This document shows positions 1 through 8,344 of a stretch of DNA of 64,000 bases, in pieces. The stretch comes from Chitinophagaceae bacterium. GTDB lineage: Bacteria > Bacteroidota > Bacteroidia > Chitinophagales > Chitinophagaceae. The notes under the pieces are model-generated. The model did no database searches. It was not told the origin of the DNA and saw nothing but the letters and a program-made list of their open reading frames with translations. Position numbers and translations under genes: made by a program. The stretch is from the NCBI GenBank assembly GCA_019638625.1, contig JAHBTK010000005.1, positions 372,001 to 436,000 on the forward strand, written 5' to 3'. Each line of letters starts with the position of its first letter. The stretch's first letter is position 1.

Positions 1-1
1 C

Positions 2-766
2 CTTAAAACAAAAACCCTGGACGAACAGAGCAAACAAATGCTGAAGCTGGAAGAAGAAAAAAAGGAAAAAAATGCCGTAGTGAATCAACTGAAGGAAAAA
101 GAAAATGAACTGGGAAAACAGTTGACTACCAAAAGAAAACTGGAAACCAATATCAAGAACTCAATAGCGGCTATCATTAAAAGGGAAATAATGGAAGCGG
201 AAAAGGCGGAAAAAGCCAGGCGGGAGGCTGCTGCAAAAGCCGCCGCTAATAAACCCGCAGCAACTACGGCAACTACCACCAAAGCAACAACTACCCGTAC
301 CGCCAACAAACTGGAAGATACCCCGGAAGTAACCGCTGTATCGGTAGGATTTGAAAACAACCGTCGTAAACTGCCCTGGCCCGTAACCAAAGGTGAAATT
401 ACCGGCAAGTTTGGAAGGGTAAAAATTGAAGGAACTTCGTTATTTGAAGAAAACTTTGGTGTGTATATCAGAACAGACCTGGGCGCTACGGTTAAATCCG
501 TGTACGAAGGAACGGTTTCATCTGTTCACGTGATCGGCCATTCCTCAGCGGTAACTATCCGCCACGGCAAATACCTGACCACCTATCACAACCTGTCCAA
601 CGTTTCAGTAGGCAAAGGCGATGAGATAAAGCTGGGGCAAACCATAGGAAAGGCCGCGGAAGATGATGACGAGGAAAGCATCGGCAAAATATACTTTATC
701 GTAACCATGGTGGTAGGCAGCAATCCTAAATACCTGAATCCCGAGGATTGGATCAAGCCCCGTTAA
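2..766 (+). CDS. EnvC-like murein hydrolase activator (5' end outside window)
   Basis: The reading frame is open from base 2, so the true start lies before the window. The visible part begins with a Lys/Glu-rich coiled coil, followed by an Ala/Thr-rich linker (roughly 75-100 residues in) and a C-terminal M23/LytM-type domain. That domain keeps the fold signature (GKFG, HGKYLTTYHNLS, VGKGDEIKLGQTIGKA). It lacks the usual HxxxD zinc ligands and the final HxH, which is replaced by KIYFIV. This pattern is known from EnvC-type proteins, which activate amidases instead of cutting murein. Periplasmic localisation is inferred. It could instead be another degenerate M23 protein. Confidence 0.8.
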   Translation, partial: LKTKTLDEQSKQMLKLEEEKKEKNAVVNQLKEKENELGKQLTTKRKLETNIKNSIAAIIKREIMEAEKAEKARREAAAKAAANKPAATTATTTKATTTRTANKLEDTPEVTAVSVGFENNRRKLPWPVTKGEITGKFGRVKIEGTSLFEENFGVYIRTDLGATVKSVYEGTVSSVHVIGHSSAVTIRHGKYLTTYHNLSNVSVGKGDEIKLGQTIGKAAEDDDEESIGKIYFIVTMVVGSNPKYLNPEDWIKPR

Positions 767-1258
767 CAGGTCGTCACTCTGCCAATGACATGTAGGATAG
801 ACTACTGTAAATCAATACTCTATCCCGATGTGCTTTACGTATTCTGCAAGGTACGGCATCCGACACCGGCATCATATTTCACACAAAGCCGCTATGAAGC
901 GCGCTACGCACAAACAGTTCCTTTTTTCAAGCCGCTTCTTTCTTTATGATCTTCCGCGCCGTCTTTTGCGATCTTGGCGTGCCCTATTTATGCAGGATCA
1001 GTTCTTCTGTCACAGCTCCATGATTGAGACCATTACAGTAATGATTTACTCTCTGATGCCATTCAACAAATAAGCCCCCGTTTGTACCTTTTGTTTTTGC
1101 CGGTAGCAGGTAGAAGCCTCTATTCGGAGATATGATAGAGCCGGTGACCCCCTGCCGGCGGTAACCTTATTGCATACTGGTTTATAGCATTTTATGGAAA
1201 AGATTTAACGGTAAAGGAATCTATCTTTTTCATATATTTGCCCCTCAAATTTTAACCA
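767..1258. other. Intergenic region without a convincing gene
   Basis: These 490 bases carry only short unconvincing frames. One 81-codon plus-strand frame (828-1073) has an unnatural Arg/Phe/His composition, and the minus strand is broken by stops. The only signal I can support is a promoter for the next gene at its right end. It may be decayed coding sequence, but I recognise no family. Confidence 0.5.
1233..1240 (+). promoter_or_regulatory. Bacteroidota -7 promoter element of pdhA
   Basis: TATATTTG matches the Bacteroidota consensus TAnnTTTG exactly and lies 18 bases before the GTG start of pdhA. No clear -33 TTG is visible at the expected distance. The implied leader is only about 12 bases. 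Confidence 0.6.
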
Positions 1259-2269
1259 GTGAGTGTCAAAACAAAAGATAGCGCGAAATTTTCCAAAGAG
1301 ACCTATTTGTATTGGTATGAACTCATGCTGTTGCTGCGTCGATTTGAAGAAAAAGCAGGACAGTTATACGGTATGCAGAAAATAAGAGGTTTCTGCCATT
1401 TATATATAGGGCAGGAAGCCGTAGCCGCAGGGTGTATGACAGCCACCAAACCGGAAGATACCTTTATTACCGCTTACCGCGATCACGGATTGGCGATAGC
1501 AAAAGGGGTCAGCGCAAAATCCTGTATGGCGGAATTATTCGGGAAAGCAACCGGATGCTCGAAAGGAAAGGGTGGCAGTATGCACTTTTTCGGTGTGAAG
1601 GAAAGGTTTTTTGGCGGTCACGGTATAGTAGGCGCGCAAATAGGTACAGGCGCCGGGCTGGCTTTTGCCGAGAAATACAACGGTACTGATAATGTTTCTC
1701 TCACTTTTTTTGGAGATGGCGCCGCAAGGCAGGGCATATTGCACGAAACGTTTAACCTGGCTATGACCTGGAAATTACCGGTAGTTTTTATTTGCGAAAA
1801 TAATAACTACGCTATGGGAACTTCAGTGGAGCGTACGTCTAATGTAATTGACATCTACAAGTTGGCGGATGCCTATGAAATGCCGGGTGATATTGTAGAT
1901 GGGATGAGCCCTGAAGCCGTGCATGACGCCGTAAACCGTGCCGTTAAAAGGGCCCGGGAAGGTGGAGGACCTACTTTGCTGGAAGTTAAAACATACCGCT
2001 ATAAGGGACACTCTATGAGCGACCCCCAGAAATACCGCACCAAGGAAGAAGTAGAGGAATATAAAGAAAGAGACCCGATAGATTATACCCGGGACAGGTT
2101 GCTGAACGACTTCAAAGTGGGAGAGGAGGTGATTGAAGAAATCAATGAACGTGTGAAAAAAGAGGTGGAGGAGTCGGTGAAATTTGCAGAAGAAAGCCCT
2201 TGGCCCTCTGATGACGAACTGCTGAAAGATGTTTACATCCAGGAGGACTATCCGTTCATTATTGATTAA
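1259..2269 (+). CDS. pdhA: Pyruvate dehydrogenase E1 component, alpha subunit
   Basis: The 336-residue protein is the thiamine-diphosphate-binding alpha subunit of the E1 heterotetramer, which decarboxylates pyruvate to feed acetyl-CoA. The ThDP/Mg motif starts at GDGAARQG and ends at ENNNYAMG, the usual GDG-to-NN spacing. The phosphorylation-loop region RYKGHSMSDPQKYR is also conserved. Length matches the family. The start is GTG, fixed by the frame opening and by the promoter 18 bases upstream. No beta subunit or E2 gene is adjacent, so its partners must lie elsewhere. A branched-chain 2-oxoacid E1 alpha is a less likely alternative. Confidence 0.93.
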   Translation: MSVKTKDSAKFSKETYLYWYELMLLLRRFEEKAGQLYGMQKIRGFCHLYIGQEAVAAGCMTATKPEDTFITAYRDHGLAIAKGVSAKSCMAELFGKATGCSKGKGGSMHFFGVKERFFGGHGIVGAQIGTGAGLAFAEKYNGTDNVSLTFFGDGAARQGILHETFNLAMTWKLPVVFICENNNYAMGTSVERTSNVIDIYKLADAYEMPGDIVDGMSPEAVHDAVNRAVKRAREGGGPTLLEVKTYRYKGHSMSDPQKYRTKEEVEEYKERDPIDYTRDRLLNDFKVGEEVIEEINERVKKEVEESVKFAEESPWPSDDELLKDVYIQEDYPFIID

Positions 2270-2303
2270 TTTTCCCTTTTTTTAAAATCAGAATCATAAT
2301 AAA

Positions 2304-2963
2304 ATGAGTGTAACAGGTAAAAAAGATACCGCAGTCAGAACCCAGAGCTATTTGGAAAGAAATAATAAATCCATATTGATTGTTCTGGGCGCCATCATCT
2401 TACTGGTAGGAGGATATTTTGGATACAAGTATCTTGTGAAAGTTCCCGAAAATGAAAAAGCTGTGGAAGCCATAGCGCAGGCCCAGCAATATTTTGCCGC
2501 AGATTCCATGCAACTGGCATTGAACGGGGATGGGAAAAATGCAGGCTTTTTAAAAGTAATCAGCAAATATGGGAGCACTCCTTCCGGGAACCTGGCCAAA
2601 CTGTATGTCGGCGAAGCTTACCTGAGCCTGGGAGACTTTAATAACGCCGTTAAACACCTGAAGGACTTTGATGCAAACGGCTCGGAGCAAACACAGGCAA
2701 TGGTATATGGTATGCTGGGAGACGCGTACTCGGAACTGCAGAAAAATGAAGAAGCGGTAGAAAACTATAAAAAAGCCAGTACCACTTTCGAAAAAAACCC
2801 GGCTCTTTCTTCGGAGTACCTGTACAGGGCTGCGAGCTTATATGACCTGATGGGAAAAAGTAAAGAAGCTATTGAGCTTTTTACCCGGCTGAAAGAAAAA
2901 TACCCCAATACTGAGCGTGGATTTGTGGCAGACAAATATCTGGGAAAACTGGGTGCACAATAA
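2304..2963 (+). CDS. Membrane-anchored tetratricopeptide repeat protein
   Basis: This 219-residue protein has a short cytoplasmic N-terminus, one transmembrane helix (about residues 24-46) and then at least three TPR units. Examples are AKLYVGEAYLSLGDFNNAVKHL, AMVYGMLGDAYSELQKNEEA and the YLYRAASLYDLMGKSKEAIE repeat. The layout resembles YfgM-type ancillary TPR proteins that act at the periplasmic face, but that role is inference. It lies 34 bases after pdhA and 21 bases before ribH, so it may be co-transcribed with either. I assign no specific partner. Confidence 0.8.
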   Translation: MSVTGKKDTAVRTQSYLERNNKSILIVLGAIILLVGGYFGYKYLVKVPENEKAVEAIAQAQQYFAADSMQLALNGDGKNAGFLKVISKYGSTPSGNLAKLYVGEAYLSLGDFNNAVKHLKDFDANGSEQTQAMVYGMLGDAYSELQKNEEAVENYKKASTTFEKNPALSSEYLYRAASLYDLMGKSKEAIELFTRLKEKYPNTERGFVADKYLGKLGAQ

Positions 2964-2984
2964 CACACAGCAGATGCAGAAGTT

Positions 2985-3482
2985 ATGGCTGAAATAATCA
3001 ATAGTAATTTATACGATATTGACACGGGCGCCCTTCAAAAGGGTGCCCGTGTTGTAATAGTACGTACCGAATGGAATGCCGGCATCATCGACAAACTGGA
3101 GGAAGGCGCTGTTGAGATACTCAGGCAGTATGAGGCAGTACCCGAAACCGTTACCGTTCCCGGCGCTTTTGAAGTGCCGTTTGGCATAGCCGCTCATTGG
3201 CGGGCATACCAAAGCGGGGCGAATGCACCGGCTGCTTATATTGCCCTGGCCTGTGTTATCCGGGGCGATACTCCGCATTTTGATTATGTTTGCGACGGCA
3301 TCACCGGGGGGATCACCCAACTGAACCTCATCCTGCCGGTACCGGTTATATTTGGTGTGTTAACAGTAGATACCGATCAGCAGGCAGAGGAAAGAACAGG
3401 TGGCCAACATGGGCACAAGGGTAAAGAAGCAGCTATTACGGCATTGAAAATGATAGGATTAAAGGAGTCTTTTAAAATTTAA
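2985..3482 (+). CDS. ribH: 6,7-dimethyl-8-ribityllumazine synthase
   Basis: The enzyme condenses 5-amino-6-ribitylaminouracil with 3,4-dihydroxy-2-butanone 4-phosphate in the penultimate step of riboflavin synthesis. At 165 residues it has the usual length. Recognisable motifs are VTVPGAFEVPFG, the substrate-binding VIRGDTPHFDYV (with the catalytic-region His) and the C-terminal TVDTDQQAEERTGGQHGHKG. No other rib genes are adjacent, which is common in Bacteroidota. An unusually strong hairpin occupies codons 13-23 and is listed separately. Start ATG at 2985 is the first in frame and gives the standard N-terminus. Confidence 0.96.
   Translation: MAEIINSNLYDIDTGALQKGARVVIVRTEWNAGIIDKLEEGAVEILRQYEAVPETVTVPGAFEVPFGIAAHWRAYQSGANAPAAYIALACVIRGDTPHFDYVCDGITGGITQLNLILPVPVIFGVLTVDTDQQAEERTGGQHGHKGKEAAITALKMIGLKESFKI
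3022..3052 (+). repeat. 14-bp hairpin inside the 5' end of ribH
   Basis: The arms ACACGGGCGCCCTT and AAGGGTGCCCGTGT pair over 14 positions with one G-T wobble and a 3-base CAA loop. It begins 37 bases after the ribH start codon. No T-run follows, so it is not a typical terminator. An mRNA structure affecting translation or stability is possible. Confidence 0.8.
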
Positions 3483-3505
3483 TTTAATAGTCAAAACCTT
3501 TCGTA

Positions 3506-3916
3506 ATGGCACACTGGCTGGTAAAGTCCGAACCCTTTAAATATAGTTGGGAGCAGTTGGTAAAAGATAAGCAGACCTTCTGGGATGGTGTACGCAACTA
3601 TGCCGCTCGCAATAACCTGAGAGCAATGAAAAAAGGGGATGAAGTCTTTTTTTATCACAGCAATGAGGGGCTGGAAATAGTAGGTATTGCCAAAGTAGTA
3701 AAAGAAGCTTATCCCGATCCGACGGCCGAAGATGAAACCTGGGTAGTGGTGGACCTGAAGCCGGTGAAAAAGCTGAAAAAGCCGGTGACACTGCAGGATA
3801 TAAAAGCCGATAAACGCCTGGCGGATATGGCGCTGATCCGTTTGGGACGGCTTTCTGTTCAACCGGTCACTGACAAAGAATGGGGTATTGTGCTGGAGAT
3901 GGCAGGGGAGAAGTGA
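3506..3916 (+). CDS. EVE domain-containing protein
   Basis: At 136 residues this is a stand-alone EVE domain. It opens with the typical HWLVKSEPFKYSWEQLV, followed by WDGVRNYAARNNLRAMKKGDEVFFYHS and a conserved aromatic pocket. The fold is PUA/YTH-related, and family members bind modified bases in DNA or RNA (established for the family). The exact ligand here is unknown. It follows ribH by 23 bases. No restriction or defence genes surround it, so a housekeeping RNA-modification reader is as likely as a defence role. Confidence 0.88.
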   Translation: MAHWLVKSEPFKYSWEQLVKDKQTFWDGVRNYAARNNLRAMKKGDEVFFYHSNEGLEIVGIAKVVKEAYPDPTAEDETWVVVDLKPVKKLKKPVTLQDIKADKRLADMALIRLGRLSVQPVTDKEWGIVLEMAGEK

Positions 3917-4023
3917 TTTGAATTTGCCGGAGAACTGAGTGCTACTGCCTGTACCGGCTCAACATCCGGAAATTCTCAACTTATTCTATCGCTTTTCATC
4001 AAAACGATTGGTAAAATTGGTTC

Positions 4024-4051
4024 GTAAACTAAGTGTTTGCACTTAGTTTAC
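4024..4051. repeat. 12-bp perfect inverted repeat in convergent intergenic region
   Basis: GTAAACTAAGTG and CACTTAGTTTAC pair perfectly around a TTTG loop. It sits 107 bases after the EVE gene in the 323-base gap between converging genes. The sequence after it (CTGATATCG) is not T-rich, so it is not a textbook terminator. It may protect the 3' end of the transcript or act as a protein-binding palindrome. Confidence 0.7.
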
Positions 4052-4099
4052 TGATATCGTATTATCTATGAATATTATCCGGATGTAATATCATCATCA

Positions 4100-4126
4100 A
4101 TAAAAATCCCCTGTAGAAACAGGGGA
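4100..4126 (-). terminator. Rho-independent terminator after the esterase gene
   Basis: On the minus strand TCCCCTGT-TTCT-ACAGGGGA forms an 8-bp stem and is followed directly by TTTTTA. It lies 114 bases beyond the esterase stop codon. Confidence 0.75.
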
Positions 4127-4239
4127 AACAATGGTTTTTAGCCATTAAACCTTATCCTATGAAAGGTTTAAAAATAGTGAATTTTCGAATATTGCCAATG
4201 ATTTTTTAATTTTTTTTTAAATTTAAAAAATAGGTTATA

Positions 4240-5115
4240 TCATCTGCGGAAACTCTGACCAATAAATGCCAGAGCATCGGTAATACCGGTTCGCCAGTAA
4301 GTCCAGTCGTGTTTTCCATCCCGCATTCTGTATTCGTGGTTCACCAGTTTCTTACGCAATGCGACATGGAGCAGCGCATTTCCTCCCGACAGAAAATCGT
4401 CGTCGCCGCAATCGATCCAGTATTTCACCTTATTGAGTTCCGCCCCGTTTTTCTCTTCTATTATCCTTAAAATGGAATTTTTATACCAGGCCTCAGAAAG
4501 CCGGTCTTTTCCTTTTAGCCCCCTGCCGAACAATTGTGCGAATGTCCGGTCCCATTGCGCTTCCGGCATATTTTGCATTTCCTCGTCGGTGAATACGGCA
4601 GCGCTTAAAGGAGCCGCCGCGGCGAACATATTGGGATATTTCAATGCGTAAATGAGCGTGCCATATCCACCCATCGACAGTCCGGCAATGCCTCTATGGC
4701 TTTTTTCAGCTTTGATCCTGAATTTTTTCTCCATTGCCGGGATAAACTCCTTAATAAAAAACTGTTCATAGTTTTCTTTGTTGTCATAGGAGTCGATATA
4801 CCAGCTTGAATCCGCATCGGGCATTATAATGATCATGGGCGGGATGGTACCATCTGCTATGGCTTTATCGGCATAGCGGTTAATTTCACCATACTGCAGC
4901 CAGCCGGTCTGGTCATCGGTGTAGCCATGCAGCAGGTACACTACAGGATAGGTTCTTTGTGAAGTTTCGTAGTCTGCAGGCAGGTAAACACCATACTGTA
5001 CACTGCGTTTAAGGATATTACTTGCTACCTGTTGCGTTTCTATCACTTTTCCGGTTTGCGCCCAACTGAAAAAGCCACACATGAAAGAAAAAGCCAGAAG
5101 TATTGTTTTTTGCAT
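4240..5115 (-). CDS. Secreted alpha/beta-hydrolase, putative esterase (esterase D-like)
   Basis: The 291-residue protein has a signal peptide (cleavage after WAQ, about residue 20) and an esterase-D-like hydrolase domain. The nucleophile elbow is GLSMGG with Ser147, the acid is probably in CGDDDF (238-240) and the catalytic His is His269 in GKHDWTYW. VVYLLHGYTDD provides the oxyanion-hole strand. Relatives include feruloyl and acetyl esterases acting on plant polysaccharide, as well as S-formylglutathione hydrolase. Secretion favours a carbohydrate or other extracellular ester substrate. It is bounded by terminators on both sides, so it is probably monocistronic. Confidence 0.85.
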   Translation of the reverse strand: MQKTILLAFSFMCGFFSWAQTGKVIETQQVASNILKRSVQYGVYLPADYETSQRTYPVVYLLHGYTDDQTGWLQYGEINRYADKAIADGTIPPMIIIMPDADSSWYIDSYDNKENYEQFFIKEFIPAMEKKFRIKAEKSHRGIAGLSMGGYGTLIYALKYPNMFAAAAPLSAAVFTDEEMQNMPEAQWDRTFAQLFGRGLKGKDRLSEAWYKNSILRIIEEKNGAELNKVKYWIDCGDDDFLSGGNALLHVALRKKLVNHEYRMRDGKHDWTYWRTGITDALAFIGQSFRR

Positions 5116-5146
5116 CGTTACGAGTTCTGATTATCACGAAAAAAAT

Positions 5147-5176
5147 AAAAAACCGGTATGAATGTACCGGTTTTTT
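5147..5176. terminator. Strong hairpin terminator between lipoprotein gene and esterase
   Basis: AAAAAACCGGTA and TACCGGTTTTTT form a 12-bp stem around a six-base loop. On the minus strand it is followed by TATTTTTTT, an intrinsic terminator for the GMC operon. It lies 21 bases beyond that operon's last stop codon. Confidence 0.9.
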
Positions 5177-5197
5177 ATAATATTTCTGATATCATGT

Positions 5198-5743
5198 TTA
5201 TTCCGAAGGGGTAAAGCTGTATGACAAAACCCTCTCTTCCATATCCGCCAGGGTATATACTACCAGCGTACCATTCCGGCGGATATACGTGTAACGGTTC
5301 CTGTTAGCGCCGGTTTCTTTCCTGGAGTATTTCCCGAACCAGTCTGCTATTCTGAAAATATTGTGCTCGTATATCCTGATCTTATTTACGCGGCTGGTCC
5401 TGATCTTTTTTTTGTTGTCGTCTGTACTTCCGTCCACCGGATTGAATATATCCGGTCTGTAAAGGAAACTGCCCACAACATTGTTGGGATCAAAATACAC
5501 CACCAGGGTATCCCCCAGGTATCCATATACCAGCTTTTCTCCCCTGTCGCTGATGCTGTTACTGGGCGTTCCGCCAAACAGCCGGATGGTTTCATTGCGG
5601 GTAGTAACGCCCTTCTCCAGTTTTCTTACGCTATCTTCCGAAATGGGGTGATAAATAGCGAAGGGGGTTTTAGCCGGGTTATATTTTGAGCATCCAATAA
5701 ACAGCATCACGATGCCGATACTACTAAACAGGTATTTTATCAT
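5198..5743 (-). CDS. Putative lipoprotein with SmpA/BamE-like segment
   Basis: Starting at 5743 gives a 181-residue protein with a clear lipobox (LFIGC, Cys18). A longer frame to 5791 would overlap the upstream gene and bury the signal peptide. Residues about 40-90 (LEKGVTTRNETIRLFGGTP then GEKLVYGYLGDTLVVYF) resemble the SmpA/OmlA fold, in which a short helix-turn precedes a Tyr-rich hairpin. I do not recognise a precise family. It is the last gene of the GMC operon, 29 bases after the subunit-3-like gene, and ends just before a strong terminator. Confidence 0.7.
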   Translation of the reverse strand: MIKYLFSSIGIVMLFIGCSKYNPAKTPFAIYHPISEDSVRKLEKGVTTRNETIRLFGGTPSNSISDRGEKLVYGYLGDTLVVYFDPNNVVGSFLYRPDIFNPVDGSTDDNKKKIRTSRVNKIRIYEHNIFRIADWFGKYSRKETGANRNRYTYIRRNGTLVVYTLADMEERVLSYSFTPSE

Positions 5744-5772
5744 AAGTGTCCGATTCCGATTAAACGGCAAAG

Positions 5773-6441
5773 TTAAGTATAACTTGCACACTCTTTTAAT
5801 TCCTTTTCGGTGTATGCCAGTCCGTATTGTTTAAGCACATCGTCGGGCACGCCGTTCCATTGGTTGGGCTGGTTGCCGGCATAGCCAATATCTTCAATAC
5901 CAATTTTGGAGGTATAGAACCCGGTGCAGGTAAGGTCCCGCATTTTATTAAAGAACGCGACCCCCTGCGACATTTCCGGTCTGGCTTTTCGGGGGTAGGC
6001 TATATCATCCACAATTTGTATCCTTTCCTGATCGGATATGTCTTTAAATAACTTGTTAAACCGAAGGAGGGATTCGCGGTCCAGCCAGCGTAGTCCGCCC
6101 CGCATAGGCACCTGGTGTCCGGGCATATCTTTCACGATAAACTCAATAAAATCCGGTACACCTGCCTCGGAAGCGCTGCCGCTTACTTCATCTTTCGGTA
6201 TAATGATATCGGCCAGGATGGTGATGGTGGCCATTTCATGTGCCGTAAAAAAGGTGTAGGAAGTTACATTCTTATAATGCTCAATTTCCTCGGGCTGCCT
6301 GTCGGGGCCGGCAGCCGACGGCGCTGCGGGTTTTGTATCTGCAACACCACTTTTTTTGTCGGCAGGTTTACAGGCATCCAGCAATACGGAAGTTGCCAGT
6401 GAGCCCACGCCTAATATTTTAAGGGATTTTCTTCTGTCCAT
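5773..6441 (-). CDS. Gluconate 2-dehydrogenase subunit 3 family protein
   Basis: The 222-residue protein starts with DRRKSLKILGVGSLATS, a twin-arginine-like signal ending in Cys. Next come a Pro/Ala-rich linker and the family core FTAHEMATITILADIIIPKDEVSGSASEAGVPDFIEFIV. This small subunit typically accompanies an FAD-dependent GMC dehydrogenase and is needed for its export or assembly. The GMC gene sits 29 bases upstream in the same operon. Together they are expected to form a periplasmic sugar, sugar-acid or alcohol dehydrogenase. The substrate cannot be read from the sequence. Confidence 0.9.
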   Translation of the reverse strand: MDRRKSLKILGVGSLATSVLLDACKPADKKSGVADTKPAAPSAAGPDRQPEEIEHYKNVTSYTFFTAHEMATITILADIIIPKDEVSGSASEAGVPDFIEFIVKDMPGHQVPMRGGLRWLDRESLLRFNKLFKDISDQERIQIVDDIAYPRKARPEMSQGVAFFNKMRDLTCTGFYTSKIGIEDIGYAGNQPNQWNGVPDDVLKQYGLAYTEKELKECASYT

Positions 6442-6470
6442 AACAATAAATTTATTAAAATGTCAGATGC

Positions 6471-8213
6471 TTACAGGTTTTGCTTTTTCAGTTCATCAAT
6501 AATATACTCGGATGCACGCATGGAAAGTGCGAGGATTGTCCAGGTAATATTCTTATCCGCCTGTGACGTGAAAGCAGCACCATCCACCACAAAAAGATTT
6601 TTACAGTCGTGTGCCTGGTTCCATTTGTTCAGTGCCGATGTTTTCGGGCTGTCTCCCATTCTGGCGGTTCCTGCTTCATGGATGATCTTACCGGGCGCTT
6701 CCAGTCCATAATTGTTTTTGGGATCCACATCACCGCCCCAGGTTACCACCGCTCCCATGGCATGCATGATTTCCAAGAATGTTTCTTTCATGTGTTTGGC
6801 CTGCGCGATTTCGTGCTCAGTCCATTTCACATCAAATTTCAATACCGGGATACCATATTTATCTACCACATTGGGATCAATGAAACAGCGGTTATCATGC
6901 ATAGCCAGTGCTTCTCCTCTTCCGCCCATGCCTACTCCGGCGCCATAAAAGAAACGCTGGTCTTCTTTTAGCGAAGCGCCATACCCTCCGGCTTCTTTCT
7001 GCTTACCGTTTACCGGGTGTTTTCCGTTCTGGCTTTGAATACCCATGCCAAAACCATAACCCGGCATTCCCATTCCGCCCCAGTATTCAATATGGTAGCC
7101 GCGGGTAAAGTTGAGTTTCTTATTGCCGTGTAACCACCAGGGAGTATATACGTGCATGCCGCCTACACCATCCTCATTATATCTTTTTCTTCCGAATAAC
7201 TGCGGCAGGTAACCGCCCAGCGATACGCCGGTGGAGTCATGCAGGTAGCGTCCCACCACATCGCTGGAATTAGCCAGCCCGTTCGGGTGCGCTTTTGATT
7301 TGGAGTTGAGCATCAAACGGGAACTTTCGCAGGCACTGGCTGCCAGGATCACAACTTTCGCTTTCACCACATATTCATTCATGTCTTCCTTACTGATATA
7401 AGATATGCCGGTTGCCAACCCGTTTTCGTCCGTTAATACTTCCCTTGCCATTGCATTGGCCACAACGTCTATGTTGCCGGTAGCCAGCGCAGGTTCTACC
7501 AACACCGACCCGGAAGTAAAATCTGCATAAAACTGGCAGGACCTGCCGCACTGGCCGCAGTACACACAGGTGCCTCTTTCATTGTTAATAGGCTTGGTCA
7601 ACATAGACAGCCTGCCCGGAATAACGGGTATGCCTATCTTATTAGCCGCATTTTTTATGAAAAGTTCGTGCAGGCGGGGTTTGGGAGGTGGCAGGAAGTA
7701 GCCGTCCGGCTCATCTTCCAGCCCTTCATTGGTTCCAAACACACCAATTAACTGGTCTACCCTGTCGTAGTAAGGTTTTATATCCGCATAGCTGATGGGC
7801 CAGTCTGCCCCCAATCCATCTATACTTTTTCTTTTAAAATCCTTGGGGCCCCAGCGCAGTGAGATCCTTCCCCAGTGATTGGTCCTTCCACCCATCATTC
7901 TTGCCCTGAACCAGTCCCATTCCGTGCCTGATACTTTGGTATAGGGCTCTCCTTCAATATCCCATCCACCATAGCAGGCATCAAAATCGCCAAAAGGCCT
8001 TAATTTAGTGCTGGAGCCGCGTCTGGGCGATTCATAAGGCCACTTAAACTGTGTTACGTTTTTTTTAGGGTCAAACAGCGGACCTGCTTCAAGTAAACAA
8101 ACTTTCACCCCGGCCTTGGCAAGCATATAAGCAGCCATCCCGCCACCAGCTCCCGAACCTACTATAATGGCATCGTATTTTGTGGGGTTGGTCTTTATCT
8201 GGAAGTCTCCCAT
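6471..8213 (-). CDS. GMC family FAD-dependent oxidoreductase
   Basis: The 580-residue flavoprotein has the dinucleotide-binding GSGAGGG at 19-25 and ELxEAGP-like LLEAGP. MMGGRTNHWG is also present, as is the C-terminal GMC signature from EAGTARMG to AAFTSQADKNITWTILAL. It oxidises an alcohol or sugar and passes electrons to a partner, probably through the adjacent subunit-3-like protein. Four cysteines at 216, 219, 222 and 226 (CVYCGQCGRSC) are spaced like an iron-sulfur site and are discussed as a finding. No own signal peptide is visible, so export would be as a complex with the Tat-like small subunit. It diverges from gluconokinase. Confidence 0.92.
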   Translation of the reverse strand: MGDFQIKTNPTKYDAIIVGSGAGGGMAAYMLAKAGVKVCLLEAGPLFDPKKNVTQFKWPYESPRRGSSTKLRPFGDFDACYGGWDIEGEPYTKVSGTEWDWFRARMMGGRTNHWGRISLRWGPKDFKRKSIDGLGADWPISYADIKPYYDRVDQLIGVFGTNEGLEDEPDGYFLPPPKPRLHELFIKNAANKIGIPVIPGRLSMLTKPINNERGTCVYCGQCGRSCQFYADFTSGSVLVEPALATGNIDVVANAMAREVLTDENGLATGISYISKEDMNEYVVKAKVVILAASACESSRLMLNSKSKAHPNGLANSSDVVGRYLHDSTGVSLGGYLPQLFGRKRYNEDGVGGMHVYTPWWLHGNKKLNFTRGYHIEYWGGMGMPGYGFGMGIQSQNGKHPVNGKQKEAGGYGASLKEDQRFFYGAGVGMGGRGEALAMHDNRCFIDPNVVDKYGIPVLKFDVKWTEHEIAQAKHMKETFLEIMHAMGAVVTWGGDVDPKNNYGLEAPGKIIHEAGTARMGDSPKTSALNKWNQAHDCKNLFVVDGAAFTSQADKNITWTILALSMRASEYIIDELKKQNL

Positions 8214-8332
8214 AATGAACTATAAATTATTGTTCTTTAAAAGTGTGCCTAAAAATAAGATTTTATCTATAACCAAAAAACAGCTTTTTGTATATTCAAT
8301 TTTAATCCCCTGTTTTCTAACGTCGGTCAGTT

Positions 8333-8340
8333 TAAATTTG
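8333..8340 (+). promoter_or_regulatory. -7 promoter element four bases before gluconokinase start
   Basis: TAAATTTG matches TAnnTTTG exactly and is separated from the ATG by only ACAT. With a start site 5-6 bases after the element, the mRNA would begin at the start codon (leaderless). Confidence 0.6.
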
Positions 8341-8344
8341 ACAT

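Noticed and set aside
2-766. Active zinc endopeptidase (M23) reading of the first gene
   Set aside because: The metal-binding HxxxD and HxH residues are absent, so an activator role is more likely.
828-1073. 81-codon plus-strand frame in the gap before pdhA
   Set aside because: Composition is unnatural (Arg/His/Phe-rich, no helix or strand pattern), there is no promoter or ribosome site, and no family is recognisable.
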